A stretch of DNA of 25,065 nt from JBBABP01 sp041657585 (lineage in GTDB: Bacteria; Patescibacteriota; Gracilibacteria; Absconditabacterales; Absconditicoccaceae): assembly GCA_041657585.1 (NCBI GenBank), contig JBBABP010000009.1:1-25065 (forward strand), in the 5' to 3' direction. Below, piece after piece: positions 9,230 through 19,201 of this stretch. Made by a program: the position numbers and the translations under genes. Each line of letters opens with the position of its first letter. The first letter of the stretch is position 1. A model generated the notes under the pieces. That model searched no databases and had not been told where the DNA came from. It saw only the letters and a list, made by a program, of their open reading frames with translations.

Positions 9230-10198
9230 ATGAAACACGCTTTTTCTATTATGAAGAATTCTTATCTTCGGCTTTGAATATGATTAATTATTTTAATACT
9301 ATCTTGATTATCTTTTTTTCTTGATTTGAGATTTTCAGAAGAATTTACTTGATGAGTAAAAATTACTGTTGCTTCAAATCTTGAATGAACAAATATTCAA
9401 TCTGATTTAAAAGATTTTTTGACTTCCAAATTATATAAAGATTTTGAAATACAAATTAATCCTTGAATAGAAATAAGTAAAATTTCTTTGAAAGCAAAAG
9501 TAGAAAATGATGAAAAAGTTAATATTTTGTCAAAAGATATTCAATGATTTTTGATTGAAAATAAATATGTTAATGATGCAAAATGAATATTGGAACAATC
9601 TGTTACGTGACCTAGTGTCTGATCTTATATGCAATCAACGGCAGTTAAGGCATTAGTAATCTGATTAATTTTTATGGCAATTTATATGATGTTTTCTTTT
9701 TCTGCAATTAGAAAAGAAATAGCTCCAGGAGNNNNNNNNNNTGTTATAGTTACAATGATTTTTGATGTTATGGTGCCAGCTGGTTGATATTGAATTCTTA
9801 TGCGATTAAATAAAACAATAGCTGTAGATACGGTTTTCATTATAGCGGTTTTGACAAATATGGGTTATAGCATCAACGATACAATTATAATTTTTGATAG
9901 GGTCAGAGAAAATATGCAAAAAAAGGCCTGACAAAAATGATTTCTTTTTGGTAAAGTATTTGAAGATAGTTTGCGACAAACGATGAGGAGGTCTTTTGGA
10001 ACAGTGTTTGCTACGTTTTTAGTTATTTTGACAATGTATATTTTGGGTGCATGAGTAATAAAACAATTTGCTTTTACAATTTGAATATGAGTAATTGCTG
10101 GGTCTTATTCTTCAATATTTATTTCTGCTCCTTTGGCTTATATACTTTTGTGAAAATATAAAAAAGAAAGAAAGCAATTACTTGAATTAAAAGATTAA
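9230..10198 (+). CDS. secF: protein translocase subunit SecF
   Basis: 322 residues, normal for SecF. It works with SecD to drive export through SecYEG by proton flow. Visible: first helix (about 12-32), EEFTGG (37-42) as in the SecF FxGG motif, a periplasmic P1 domain, VTGPSVGSYM near 127, and the signature GYSINDTIIIFDRVREN near 212-228. SecD is not next to it; the next gene is an LCP protein. A CGG (SYL-CGG-LG) and two CGA codons sit where Trp or a hydrophobic residue is expected, supporting Trp. A 10-N gap (9732-9741) keeps the frame. Confidence 0.95.
9732..9741. other. assembly gap (10 N) inside secF
   Basis: Ten N bases, about residue 168-171 of SecF. Frame is the same on both sides, so the gap size is consistent with 10 or a multiple-of-three difference. 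Confidence 0.9.
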
Positions 10199-10331
10199 AA
10201 AATTAAAAGATTGAGAAATGTAAAATTAATGTGTTGAAAGTTTTAAGAGATTAGAGATTTTTTTCTTTCAAAACTTTTTGCACATTTACTATAATAGAAT
10301 ATAATTCAATAATTTTGAATGTTTCGTTTTT

Positions 10332-10360
10332 TTGTTTGCATTATATTTTCCCAATATAGT
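10332..10360 (+). promoter_or_regulatory. candidate promoter for the LCP gene
   Basis: TTGTTT (10332-10337), 17-base spacer, TATAGT (10355-10360), 43 bases before the ATG at 10404. The -35 box is weak. Confidence 0.35.
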
Positions 10361-10403
10361 AAAATTGCTTTCTAAATTTAAATTTTTAATTTGTCTTCTT
10401 TTG

Positions 10404-11897
10404 ATGTTCGGATACAATAAATGATTTAGACACAAAACAATATGAAAGGTAGATCAATATACATCTTATTCAGATTTGTTTAAGAATTTTTTTTCGATTA
10501 ATTGATTTTTTAAAATAATTGTCGTAATTTTATGTTTGATTTTTGTTTTTTATGTTGGTAAATATGTAATAAATTTTACTCAAGCCACACTTGGTAAAAT
10601 ATCTAAATGAACAGTCTGACTTATATCTCAAAGTATATGAGAAGATATGAAAACAGATGAATTTGGTAATATAAATGTTGTTTTTGTTTGATATTGATGA
10701 GCTTGACATGCCTGATCATATTTGACTGACTCAATAATTATAGCTTCTTTGAATCCAAAATTATGAGCAGTTAGTATGATTTCTATTCCTAGAGATTTAT
10801 ATGTTTTTAGTAAGCAAAAAAAAATATCTTGAAGAATAAATGAAATTTTTTCTCATTGAATTTCATCTAAACATCAATTTGCTACTTGAGCAAATTTATT
10901 GATTGATATTTTGGAAGACATATCTTGATTAAAAATTCATTATTATGCTTTGGTTGATTTTGATTGATTCAAAGATTTTATTGATTCTTTGTGATGAATC
11001 ACTATTGATGTTCCAAAACCAATAACAGATAATACTTATCCTACCGAAAATAATTGATATATGACATTCCATGTTAATTCAGGAGTAAATAATTTTAGTT
11101 GAGAAACGGCTTTGATGTATGCTAGATCTAGACACTCTACTTCAGATTTTTCTAGATCTTTGAGACAACAACAAATTATCAAAGCAGTGATTGATAAACT
11201 AATGAAAAAATGATGGATATCAAATATATCAAGAGTAAAACAATTATATTCCCAATATACGAAAACAGTTAATACAAATATTTCACTAAAAGAAATAATT
11301 TGAATGGTTAAAAATATTTATAGTCTTAAACATATATTTTCATATTGATTTACTACTGAGTGTTCAAATATAAATTATAATTTTTCGTTTCCATGATGTT
11401 TTTTGTACACACCACCAAGAGAACTTTTTGCTTGAGCGTCTGTAATGATTCCAGATTGATGAGAACCTAATGATGTAGCTTTTTACAAATATACGCAAAA
11501 CTTTTCTTTTTTTGTTGCTCACAATCAAGAATATTTGATAGAAAATCCTAAAATTTTTGTTATGAATGGGATTGATAAAAATTTTGCAAAACAAACGTTA
11601 AAAAAATCTGAATGATTTGCTAATCAATTAGCTGTAAAACTTAGAAAATATGCGTTTAATATTTTGAATGTCGAAAACTTTACTCAAGTCATTTCTTGAA
11701 CAACAATTTATGTTTTGTGAACATGAAATTATAATTATACCATAAAAACTTTAAAAAACTTTGTTAATGTTGATGAGGTTATTAATCAGGTAGCTACTTG
11801 AATGATTGATCAGTTTTCTTGAGCAGATTTGCTTTTGGTTTTGGGTAATGGTTATGTCCAAAATATGGTTGGAAAAGGATTTAATTATTATAAATAG
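10404..11897 (+). CDS. LytR-CpsA-Psr (LCP) family cell-wall ligase
   Basis: 497 residues. LCP proteins move lipid-linked glycopolymers onto peptidoglycan outside the cell. There is a cytosolic N-terminus, one membrane helix at about 37-55, then the LCP domain: YLTDSIIIASLNP (107-118), ISIPRDLYV (126-134) with the key Arg-Asp, and YARSRHSTSDFSRSLRQQQ (239-257) with the phosphate-binding arginines, which are AGA. A LytR_C-type domain occupies about 395-485 (TTIYVLGTGNY, LLLVLGNGYV). Glycines are mostly UGA. The ATG at 10404 is the first ATG in the frame. It agrees with an envelope polysaccharide made by the polymerase-like and flippase genes of this window. Confidence 0.92.
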
Positions 11898-11916
11898 AAA
11901 CTAAAAAATTAAAAGA

Positions 11917-11951
11917 TTGTTCGTTGTTAGTTTTTAGTTGTTAATTGTTTA
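11917..11951. repeat. heptanucleotide-periodic tract before rnc
   Basis: Five perfect-register 7-base units of TTGTTAG type run to one base before the rnc start codon at 11953. Preceding A/T-rich sequence may hold further degraded units. Confidence 0.6.
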
Positions 11952-11952
11952 A

Positions 11953-12687
11953 ATGCTTTCAGAAAGTATATTAAAACAAGAAAGTGAAATTTTAAATTAT
12001 GTGAAAAATTTGTGAGTGCCTATAAAAAAGATTAATGATAAAAATTTATTACTTCAGTCTTTTGTTCATAAATCATTTTCTGCTGATAACAAAAATATGA
12101 TTTCTCATAATGAAAGATTAGAATTTGTATGAGATGGAATTTTGTGAGCGGTGATAAATAAGTTGCTTTTTTTGGAACATAGCGATATGGCGGAATCAGA
12201 ATTAACTTTGTATAAAATAGTATTAGTTAGAGAAGAAATCTTGGCAGAAGTAGCTAGAGATATATGATTAGATAAAATGCTTTTTCTTAGTAAATGAGAA
12301 GAAAAAATGCATTGAAGACAGAAAGATGTAATTTTGGCTGATTGACTTGAGGCAATAATTTGATTTTTTTATATAGATTTGTGAATAGAAGTAGTGGAAA
12401 ATTTTATTAAAAAATATATTTATAGTAAATTTGAACAAATAAGTAAAATCCCTATTAGAAGTTATAAAACCATGATTCAAGAATTGGTACAAAAAAAATT
12501 TAAAATTACTCCACAATATATTGATGTAGAGAATAAAAAAGACGATAAATGAAATGTTTTGGAATATAAATCAGAACTTATTATTCAAAACAAGAAAGAA
12601 GCTGAGTGATTTGGTATAAACAAAAAAAAAGCTCAAGAAGATTCAGCAAGAAATTATTATGAAAAGTTAGAAAAGAAAAAGCCATAA
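11953..12687 (+). CDS. rnc: ribonuclease III
   Basis: 244 residues. It cuts double-stranded RNA, including rRNA precursors. The RNase III domain has the signature NERLEFVGDGIL (53-64) with E57 and D61, and the second acidic set LADGLEAIIG (128-137) with D130 and E133. A double-stranded RNA binding domain covers about 166-240 (SYKTMIQELVQKK, KKAQEDSARNYYEKL). The Ser usual after the GD in the signature is replaced by a UGA-coded Gly, a mild change. The start at 11953 matches the family N-terminus. It lies 55 bases after the LCP gene and may be cotranscribed. Confidence 0.95.
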
Positions 12688-12790
12688 AAGCCAAGAAAGC
12701 AAGAGAAAGCAATTTTTTTTAATGTTTTTAGACCTTGTAACCTCTGAAGCTTTTTTAGCTTTGATGCTATTTAAACTTTAATCAAAAAAT

Positions 12791-13339
12791 ATGGAAATTA
12801 AATTTATAATTTTGATAATTATATTGTTTGTGTTTATTGGATTAGCACTTTGGTATAATGTTTCTATGATTTTGTCTTTGTTTAAAAAAAACATAGAAGC
12901 TCCATATGTGCCTTCTTTCAATAGGCATTTAAAATTGATCAAACAAATTAAATTGCAATCTAATAAAAAATTAGTTGATCTTTGATGTTGAGATGGTAAG
13001 GCAATGAGGTTTTTTTTAAAAAATTTTTGAATAAAATCTGAATGATTTGATATTAATTATTTTGCTTTGTTATACTGAAAATTGATAAATTTTTGTAAAT
13101 GAATCAAATGATTGAAATTAATTCATAAAAATTTTTTGCAAGTAGATATTGGCCAATATGACTATATATATGTCTATTTGTTCCCTGAACAACTTGCTTT
13201 AATGGAAAAGTGGATTTTTGAAAATATCAAAAAAAATGCAATAGTAATATCCAATTCTTTTAGATTTGCTAAGCAAAAACCATTTCAAACTGTAAAAAAT
13301 AAGCACTGAAAAGATAGTATTTTTTTGTATAAAAAATAA
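12791..13339 (+). CDS. membrane-anchored class I SAM-dependent methyltransferase
   Basis: 182 residues. The N-terminus is a membrane helix (about 4-24), then a short linker and a Rossmann-like domain with the SAM-binding motif LVDLGCGDG (61-69) and the acidic residue in GFDIN (D87) expected to hold the ribose. VDIGQYDYIYVYLFPE and IVISNSFRF match later strands of the fold. Two glycines of the SAM loop are UGA. Small methyltransferases with this N-terminal anchor are common in Patescibacteria. Substrate unknown. It follows rnc by 103 bases that hold no clear signal. Confidence 0.85.
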
Positions 13340-13439
13340 TTATTTATTTGTTTTTTTTGATATTTTTTGTATAACTTAAACAACTAATAGAATCTTGAAT
13401 AAAATATATTTTGTTTGTTTTAAATTTTAATGTTAATTA

Positions 13440-13958
13440 ATGCTTAAAAGAATGATTTTTATATTATTTTTACTTGCACTTGGATTTACTATTTTTCGTG
13501 GAATTTCTCCAAAATCAGCAGACAAAATAATAGATAAAGTCAGAAATGTATTTAGTTTTAAAATACTGACGCAAAGTTGAATAAATAATATTTTGACTAT
13601 TGATGCTACGTGAAGTATTTTTAGTTGAAAAAATAATTTAAGTTGAAATATTTGAAATTTATCGACTTGAAATAAGGCGAATACTTGAAATTCAAAATCT
13701 TGATGAGATAGTGCTTGGAAAAATTTAATTGAAGATATAAATTTTCAAGAAATTGAAAATGAAATTAAATCCTCTATTTCCAATTTATCAAATCAAACAT
13801 GAAATACTTGAATTGTTACGAAAAAGCCAACAACTGTTAAATCAACGACTACTGGTAAAATTACGGCAACAAAAAAAATAAATAACACAACAACAAATTG
13901 ATTATCAAATCAAGATAAGCAAGATACCAAAGATCTTATAAATAGCATTTTTCAATAA
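13440..13958 (+). CDS. small exported or membrane-anchored low-complexity protein
   Basis: 172 residues, no family recognised. Residues 5-20 (MIFILFLLALGFTIF) form a signal anchor after a short KR start. The rest is rich in Asn, Ser, Thr, Gly and Lys, with many UGA-coded glycines (SGNIGNLSTGNKANTG) and a Thr/Lys-rich stretch (KKPTTVKSTTTGK), so it is probably a flexible extracytoplasmic region. There is a short helical segment near 100-120 (EIENEIKSSISNLS). The ATG at 13440 lies 100 bases after the methyltransferase gene; gatA follows 29 bases later. It could be a periplasmic linker or surface protein. Confidence 0.7.
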
Positions 13959-13987
13959 AATTTTTAGTAAAATTTGTAAAAAAAATA

Positions 13988-15400
13988 ATGAACTTAACTT
14001 TGGAGCAATATATCAAATGAATCGACAAATGAAAATTGGATGCAACGGAAGTTGTAAATTATTATTTGAACAAAGCAAAAAAAGAAAATCCAAAATATAA
14101 TTGCTTTGTCAGATTTCATGAAGATTATGTAAAAAATAACATTGAAAGTTTCAAAAGCAGACAACTCAAATCTGCGCCAATTTGAATCAAAGATATTATA
14201 TTTACCAAAGATTTGATAAGCTCTTGTGGATCAAAAATGTTGGAAAATTATGTTTCACCTTACAGCGCGACATGTTTTGAGAACTTAGAAAAAAATTGAT
14301 GAATGATGATATGAAAAACAAATATGGATGAATTTGCAATGTGATCATCAACAGAAAATTCTTATTTTTGACCAACGATAAATAATCACTGAGAAAATTT
14401 AGTGCCTTGATGATCAAGCTGATGATCTACTGTTGCAGTATCTGCAGATTTTTGCATAGCCGCATTATGAACAGATACTTGATGAAGTATCCGCCAGCCA
14501 TCAGCGCTTTGTGGCATAGTGTGAATGAAGCCAACTTACTGAATGGTTTCTAGATATTGAGTTCAATCAATGGCATCAAGTTTAGATCAAGTTTGAACTA
14601 TAACAAAAACAGTCGCAGATGCCCAAATTTTGTTGCAGGCAATTGCGTGATTTGATCCAAAAGATTCTCAAAGCGATAAAAGGGCAGATAATTTTAAAAT
14701 AAATAATAATGCTGAAAAAAAAATAAAAATTGCCATTCCAAAAGAAGTTTTGTGAGAATGATTGGATGAAAAAATTAAAGAAAGATTTTTGGAAACAGTA
14801 GAAAAATTACGTAAAAAAGATTTTGAAATTGATGAAATCAGTATTCCATTATTATCTTATTCAATTCCGATTTATTATATTTTGATGCCTGCGGAAGTTA
14901 GTACAAATTTAGCAAGATTTGATTGAATAAAATTTTGACTACAAGAAGGAACTATGAATTTTGATAATATTCAAAAATATTATGAAAAAATCAGATCAGA
15001 ATGATTTGGCGACGAAACAAAAAGAAGAATATTACTCTGAACATTTGTTCTGAGTTCAGCTAATTATGAATGATATTATCTCAAAGCACAAAAAGCTAGA
15101 GAAAAATTAAAGTCAGATTTTGATAAATTATTTACAAAATACGATATTATTTTAACTCCAACAAGTCCTGAGCCAGCATGGAAAATATGAGAAAGAACTA
15201 ACGATCCATTGAAAATGTATTTGGCAGATATTTATACTGTGCCAGCAAATATCGCCTGACTACCAGCAATGTCAGTGCCAATTTGAAATATTGAAAAAGA
15301 TAATCAATCTTTGCCAGTTTGAATCCAAATCATGGCAAACAAACGAGAAGAAAATAAAATATTTGAATTGGGGAAAATAATTGAAGAAATAGGAAATTAG
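13988..15400 (+). CDS. gatA: aspartyl/glutamyl-tRNA amidotransferase subunit A
   Basis: 470 residues, near the usual 480. GatA releases ammonia from glutamine so that GatB can turn Glu-tRNA(Gln) or Asp-tRNA(Asn) into Gln- or Asn-tRNA. The amidase triad is visible: K68 (PIGIKD), the cis-Ser in VPGGSSGGS (139-147) and the nucleophile S167 in GTDTGGSIRQPS (161-172). The arginine of SIRQ is CGC, showing CGC is still Arg; a CGA near the C-terminus (ANK-CGA-EE) fits Trp. gatB and gatC are not next to it. A 7-base-periodic tract begins in the last four codons and runs past the TAG stop. Confidence 0.96.
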
Positions 15401-15458
15401 GAAACAGGAATTGGGAAATGGAAACTGGAAAAGTGGAAATAGAAATCGGGAAAGTGGA
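15389..15458. repeat. heptanucleotide-periodic purine tract across the gatA stop
   Basis: Ten consecutive 7-base units with consensus AANNGGA, starting inside the gatA 3' end and crossing its stop codon. GGA recurs in the same register in nine of the ten units; one (15438-15444) has GAA. No other phase fits as well. It is the opposite-strand counterpart of the AATTCCN units at 9166-9193. Confidence 0.75.
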
Positions 15459-15469
15459 ATTTGTTGATT

Positions 15470-15579
15470 GTCATTGCGAACCCGCAAAGCGGGTGTGGCA
15501 ATCTTAAACATTTAAAACAAGATTGCTTCGTCGCAAATAAGCTCTCCACCAAACAAAAGGCGGACAGGCTCGCAATGAC
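15470..15579. repeat. MITE/REP-like nested palindromic element, copy B
   Basis: The ends are inverted repeats (gtcattgcga at 15470, tcgcaatgac ending 15579). Inside are a cccgcaaagcggg hairpin and a second inverted pair (caatctt / aagattg). The right half matches copy A at 1613-1684. It has no coding capacity. Standard-code frames crossing it are artefacts. Confidence 0.75.
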
Positions 15580-15604
15580 TTTTAAAAATTTGAAATTTTT
15601 TAGC

Positions 15605-15632
15605 TTTTTAATCTTTAATCTAAAGTTCAAAT
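15605..15632. repeat. heptanucleotide-periodic tract at the transglycosylase start
   Basis: Four 7-base units of TNTTTAA type end with the first two bases of the ATG at 15631, the same register against the start codon as at 23881-23908. Confidence 0.45.
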
Positions 15633-16530
15633 GCTTGAAGAAGTAAAAAATTATTATTGAAATAAAAAAATGTTTCGAAGATATTTATTTTTTGCTGTAA
15701 TTGCATTTATAATTATTCTTCAATTTGTTGGGAATAAAAAAGGTTTTATAATTCACGACAAAAATATAAATTTTGCGTGAGAAGTCATGCCAACGAATTG
15801 AGAATATTTTTTTAATCAAGAAAGATTTGATAGAGAGGTTGCACTTTCAAAAATCAACGCACCTCAATTTGTAATGATATACAAAAGACAAAATCAATAT
15901 TTGCCGTATATCGAAAATCAATTAAAAAAAGCTGACTTACCTGATGATTTGAAATATATTGCAATCATAGAAAGTGCCCTTAGAGATAATATTGTTAGTT
16001 CTGCTGGCGCATGATGAATTTGGCAATTTATGCCATGAACAGCAAAAAAATACTGACTTAAAATAAATAATTTTGTTGACGAAAGATTTGATTTTGAAAA
16101 ATCTACTATCGCTGCGACTAAATATTTCAAAGATCTTTATAAAGAATTTTGAGATTGGAATTTAGTTGCTGCGGCTTACAATAGGTGAGAAAACTGATTA
16201 CAAAGAGATATCCAAAGTGAATCAACAAGTTGATATTATGATCTGCGATTAAATAGCGAAACATCAAGATATGTTTTTAGAATTTTAGCTACTAAATATT
16301 TGATGCAGAATATTTATGATAATTTTGCCAGGAAAGATTTGTGAGCGATTTATCCAAGTATAAAAACAAAAATTATCAAGATAGAAAAAACTGATGATTT
16401 ATCTTCTCGAGCAAAAAATAACTGACACAGTTATTATGCAGTCAAAAGATTAAATCCGCGAATAATTTGAAATTCTTTGTGAACCGGCTCGCGAGAAATA
16501 AAAGTTTTTACGATAAATAAAATACAATAA
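15631..16530 (+). CDS. MltD-like lytic murein transglycosylase
   Basis: 299 residues. It cleaves glycan strands of peptidoglycan. A short cytosolic start is followed by a membrane anchor (about 18-33). The SLT domain has DDLKYIAIIESAL (106-117) with catalytic E114, SSAGAGGIWQFMPGTA (123-138), and LVAAAYNRGEN (178-188). The tail has a LysM-like module, DLSS[W]AKNNG and LNP[W]IIGNSL (256-283), whose bracketed residues are CGA codons and are Trp in relatives. That is strong support for CGA=Trp. A second possible start lies at residue 14. The gene stops two bases from the stop of the convergent lipoprotein gene. Confidence 0.92.
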
Positions 16531-16532
16531 AG

Positions 16533-17186
16533 TTAAATAGTTCGTTGTCAGTGAATCAATCAAACTAAATATCGATTGCTTCAATTTTTTTGAAAAACTA
16601 AAATCAGACTTCTTCGATCCATTCAAGAATATTTTTTTTCTACCTCAGGAAAATAATATTCTACGAAATATCAATTTTTATAAACATCCCAAGCATTGTT
16701 GATAATATTTCATCTTTCGAATTTTTGGTTTGCATATTTTTCTGGTGCTTTTGAGAAATCCAAATCAAAAACATATTTTGCAAAATAATCTTTGAAAGTA
16801 AGTTTGATTGGCAATCCAGATCAGTCTTGATTTCATCGAAAATATAATTTATTTGAAGTTAATATATTTGCCAAATCAGATTTATTTAAAATAACATCTT
16901 GCTCAACATTAACGTAACTATAAGGCGAAAAACGCAGTCAATCAGGTCAGATGAAATCTGATAACTGATTAAAATTTTTGTTTTTTAATAATTTTACAAT
17001 CTGATCTGAAATTAAATTAAGTTGCGATTTGTTAGTTATAATTTGACATCAAGTACTTGGAGCCAATCAACAAGAATTTGGATTATTTGAAATTGAAGTT
17101 TTGTTTGCACATCACGTTAAAATTAAACAAAATGCAAAAAAAAATCAGAATAAAAATTTTTTTCATTTTTTAAAAATTTTTATCAA
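16533..17186 (-). CDS. lipoprotein of a conserved unknown family
   Basis: 217 residues if TTG at 17186 is the start. A basic segment (KIFKKGKK), a hydrophobic stretch and the lipobox LTGC (23-26) predict lipid attachment. The mature part holds GLRFSPYSYV, [W]GNQDGSGLPIKL, KDYFAKYVFDLDF and a C-terminus ending N[W]YLVGLIHGQ[W]TI. I recall this pattern in uncharacterised bacterial lipoproteins with Trp at the bracketed sites, which here are CGA. The start is uncertain: an ATG at 17166 with a good signal sequence is out of frame by one base at a run of nine A (17136-17144). A one-base change there would join it. Function unknown; position beside a transglycosylase suggests an envelope role. Confidence 0.75.
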
Positions 17187-17206
17187 ATAAAATATTCATT
17201 TTTATT

Positions 17207-17275
17207 GTCCTCCTTGATAAAGGAGGGTTGGTGCGAAGTCCACCTATTTGGGGACAAGCACAGGAGGATTTGTAA
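17207..17275. repeat. GC-rich palindromic element between lipoprotein and holin-like genes
   Basis: A hairpin cctcctt-gata-aaggagg (17210-17226) and an outer pair tcctcct / aggagga frame about 70 bases far richer in G and C than the surroundings. The minus strand of the hairpin contains aaggagg close before an ATG at 17199, but that frame is only a few codons long, so it is not taken as a ribosome site. Confidence 0.6.
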
Positions 17276-17291
17276 AATTTGTAATTTACTT

Positions 17292-17558
17292 TTATTTCGA
17301 AATTTTTTTATTTATAAAATTATACAGCCACACAACTACAAAAGCTCACACAAATCAGTCTAACAATCATCGCAAAAATCCTATCAAAGATCAAATCCAA
17401 GTTGCGTGATAACCAAGATAAAACGTAGAAAAAAACGAAACAAAAACTTTACAATATCAAAAATACAAAGCCATAATTCAAATCAAAAATAATCCTACTC
17501 AATAATAAATTCCAACAGCCAATCATGCACTCAAAGGATTTAAATTTTTGTGATTCAT
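17292..17558 (-). CDS. small two-to-three-helix holin-like membrane protein
   Basis: 88 residues, very hydrophobic. It begins MNHKNLNPLSAGLAVGIYYG, followed by membrane segments ending GLFLIGIMALYFG and GSLIGFL[W]GLLDGF, then VVVWLYNFINKK. I recognise the pattern of the small Patescibacteria proteins annotated as bacteriophage holin-like, where the bracketed CGA site is Trp (AIWGFVDGF). These are chromosomal and widespread, so a phage role is doubtful; a channel or scaffold in the membrane is as likely. Glycines are mostly UGA. It is read on the same strand as the lipoprotein gene. Confidence 0.8.
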
Positions 17559-17714
17559 TTGATTTTTTTAAATGAATAAAATAACTTAATTGAAGTTTTA
17601 AGTATTTAATATAGAAAAACAATTCATTATAAAATAGAGATCTATTTTTATGTAGAAATAATTTCTCAAATAGTTATACGTAAATAACGTTATATTTACA
17701 CAACCGCACAATAG

Positions 17715-18596
17715 ATGAATAAAATAATTAAAGATAGTAAAGGCACGAAAAAAATAATTCAACAAATAAATAATTTCGTAGAGCAAACTCGAAAAATAAC
17801 ATTTTGGTCAGTTTTGAAATGAATTTTTGATTTTTTTAAATTTGAAAAAAGAATTAACTCAATCCAGTGAGTAGATTTTTTTAAATTTAATGACATATCA
17901 AAGCTTGATGAAATCAAAAATATTTTATCGCAAACCAGAAAAAATTGCAAACATAAATACAAAAAACTTCATTACACTTATATTATTTCGAGGATAGAAG
18001 ATAGAATAAACGAGATAAAATTTGGTGGTTGAAAAAATATGGATGGCATGCAAAAACTTTTTTGTGTTCTTCAACCGTGAGATGTTGTGCTTATAAATTA
18101 TCATTTCAAGTCATACAAACGAAATTCAATTTTAAGAATTATAATCAACGACGTTTTGAGATATCTTTCAAGATCTATATTTGTTCACGTATGAATAATA
18201 TGAAATGGAAATAAAAAAATCTGATTTGAATTAATTCATTCCGAATTATATAATCGATGAGTGAACGAAATTTCATTAAAAAAATATTTGATGAAAAACA
18301 AACCATTGGAATTATTAGTTTTAAGATACAGTGGCATAAAAAAAGATCAACAAAAAAAGATAATTGATGAATGAATCAAAGATGTGGAAAGTAAAATTAA
18401 TTATGATCTTTGGTGAGCGATACAAGCCCTTATTGGATTAAATGTTATTAGAAAAAAGAAGGCTTTTAACTGTTGAGAATTGGTATATGATTGTCTTAGT
18501 GTTATCGACAAAAATATTGAGATAAAAAAATATGCTCTGCCGGCCTCGTATCAAGATAATAATACTTTAATTCAAATATATTTAACTCATTTTTAA
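17715..18596 (+). CDS. YiiX-like permuted papain-fold (NlpC/P60-related) protein
   Basis: 293 residues. The C-terminal part from about 117 has the circularly permuted papain layout: LQPGDVVLI (119-127), HVGII with H158, SELYN[W]GVNEISL, a VLRY strand, and FNCGELVYDC with the likely nucleophile C253. Relatives are amidases or hydrolases acting on lipids or peptides. The N-terminal 115 residues are charged, helical and unrecognised. No signal peptide is seen, so a cytosolic or membrane-face site is likely. It needs UGA=Gly throughout; a standard code cuts it to pieces. It stands alone between the holin-like gene and the accessory block. The first ATG after several upstream stops is 17715. Confidence 0.75.
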
Positions 18597-18638
18597 AAAA
18601 AATGAAAAAAATAATAAATTTTTTTTAGAAAAAATCTA

Positions 18639-18666
18639 TTGACTTTTCTTTTATAATTCTTATACT
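18639..18666 (+). promoter_or_regulatory. strong sigma-70-type promoter
   Basis: TTGACT (18639-18644), 16-base spacer, TATACT (18661-18666), 44 bases before the ATG at 18710. It is one of the best-matching promoters in the window. Confidence 0.7.
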
Positions 18667-18709
18667 GCTTTGTAATCAAAACAAAAAAATAAACTTAATT
18701 TAAAAAAAA

Positions 18710-19117
18710 ATGAAAAAAAGTATTTTTTTAAAAAAGCGCGTTGCTCTTTCTTTAGCAACAAAAATGGTTGAGTTAGCAATAAAAAGCGCTCAACATAATT
18801 ATAAAGCCGAGCACAAATCATTCAGCTACTTAGAAGATAAAACAATTGATCTTCTAAAAAAAGAATTCCAAATAATACTTGGAGATGACCGGACACATTT
18901 AAGTGCCTTTGGTATTCAAGTAATATTAGATATTAAAATCATGAATGTCGGAGTCGTCATAAATGACGAACTCGGCATTATGACTGAGTTTGTAGATGAA
19001 ATTAATGTTATGATTGATGATGAAGTGCTTGATGATGAAACAGAATCTCTTTCTGTTTTAGAGCATGTTGTTTATCACATAAAGAATGTTGCTAAGAATG
19101 TTGCTGGTTTAATTTAA
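18710..19117 (+). CDS. unknown acidic 135-residue protein, own transcription unit
   Basis: No family recognised. It begins with a basic helix (KKSIFLKKRVALSLATKM), then a mixed region and a strongly acidic C-terminal third (FVDEINVMIDDEVLDDETES), ending in a helix (VVYHIKNVAKNVAGLI). It is probably soluble. All five glycines are GGN with no UGA, in contrast to the genes around it, and the one CGG (GDD-CGG-THLS) is ambiguous between Arg and Trp. A strong promoter lies just upstream and a hairpin terminator 30 bases downstream, so it is a single-gene unit. This may be a transferred or recently acquired gene. Confidence 0.75.
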   Translation: MKKSIFLKKRVALSLATKMVELAIKSAQHNYKAEHKSFSYLEDKTIDLLKKEFQIILGDDRTHLSAFGIQVILDIKIMNVGVVINDELGIMTEFVDEINVMIDDEVLDDETESLSVLEHVVYHIKNVAKNVAGLI

Positions 19118-19147
19118 AATTGCACTGACAATGTTTGAAAATTTATT

Positions 19148-19179
19148 GGGCTCCTTGCATATTGCATGGCCCTTTTTTT
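19148..19179 (+). terminator. rho-independent terminator
   Basis: gggc (19148-19151) pairs with gccc (19169-19172) around an inner tgca/tgca stem, followed by seven T bases. It closes the 135-residue gene. Confidence 0.7.
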
Positions 19180-19201
19180 GAAAATAAATATTTAATTAGT
19201 C

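Noticed and set aside
15461..15646. Small open frames across 15397-15646 on both strands
   Set aside because: They translate the palindromic repeat element and neighbouring tracts; no protein family is visible.
17197..17213. Shine-Dalgarno aaggagg on the minus strand before ATG 17199
   Set aside because: The frame from that ATG ends after nine codons, and the aaggagg is one arm of a repeat hairpin.
17292..17558. Prophage remnant because of the holin-like gene
   Set aside because: No other phage gene is near, and this small family is common on Patescibacteria chromosomes.
17559..17714. tRNA-like or riboswitch-like structure with gtaaata / tatttac stem
   Set aside because: The stems are short and all A/T, and no cloverleaf or known riboswitch core can be drawn. 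No tRNA was found in any other spacer checked.
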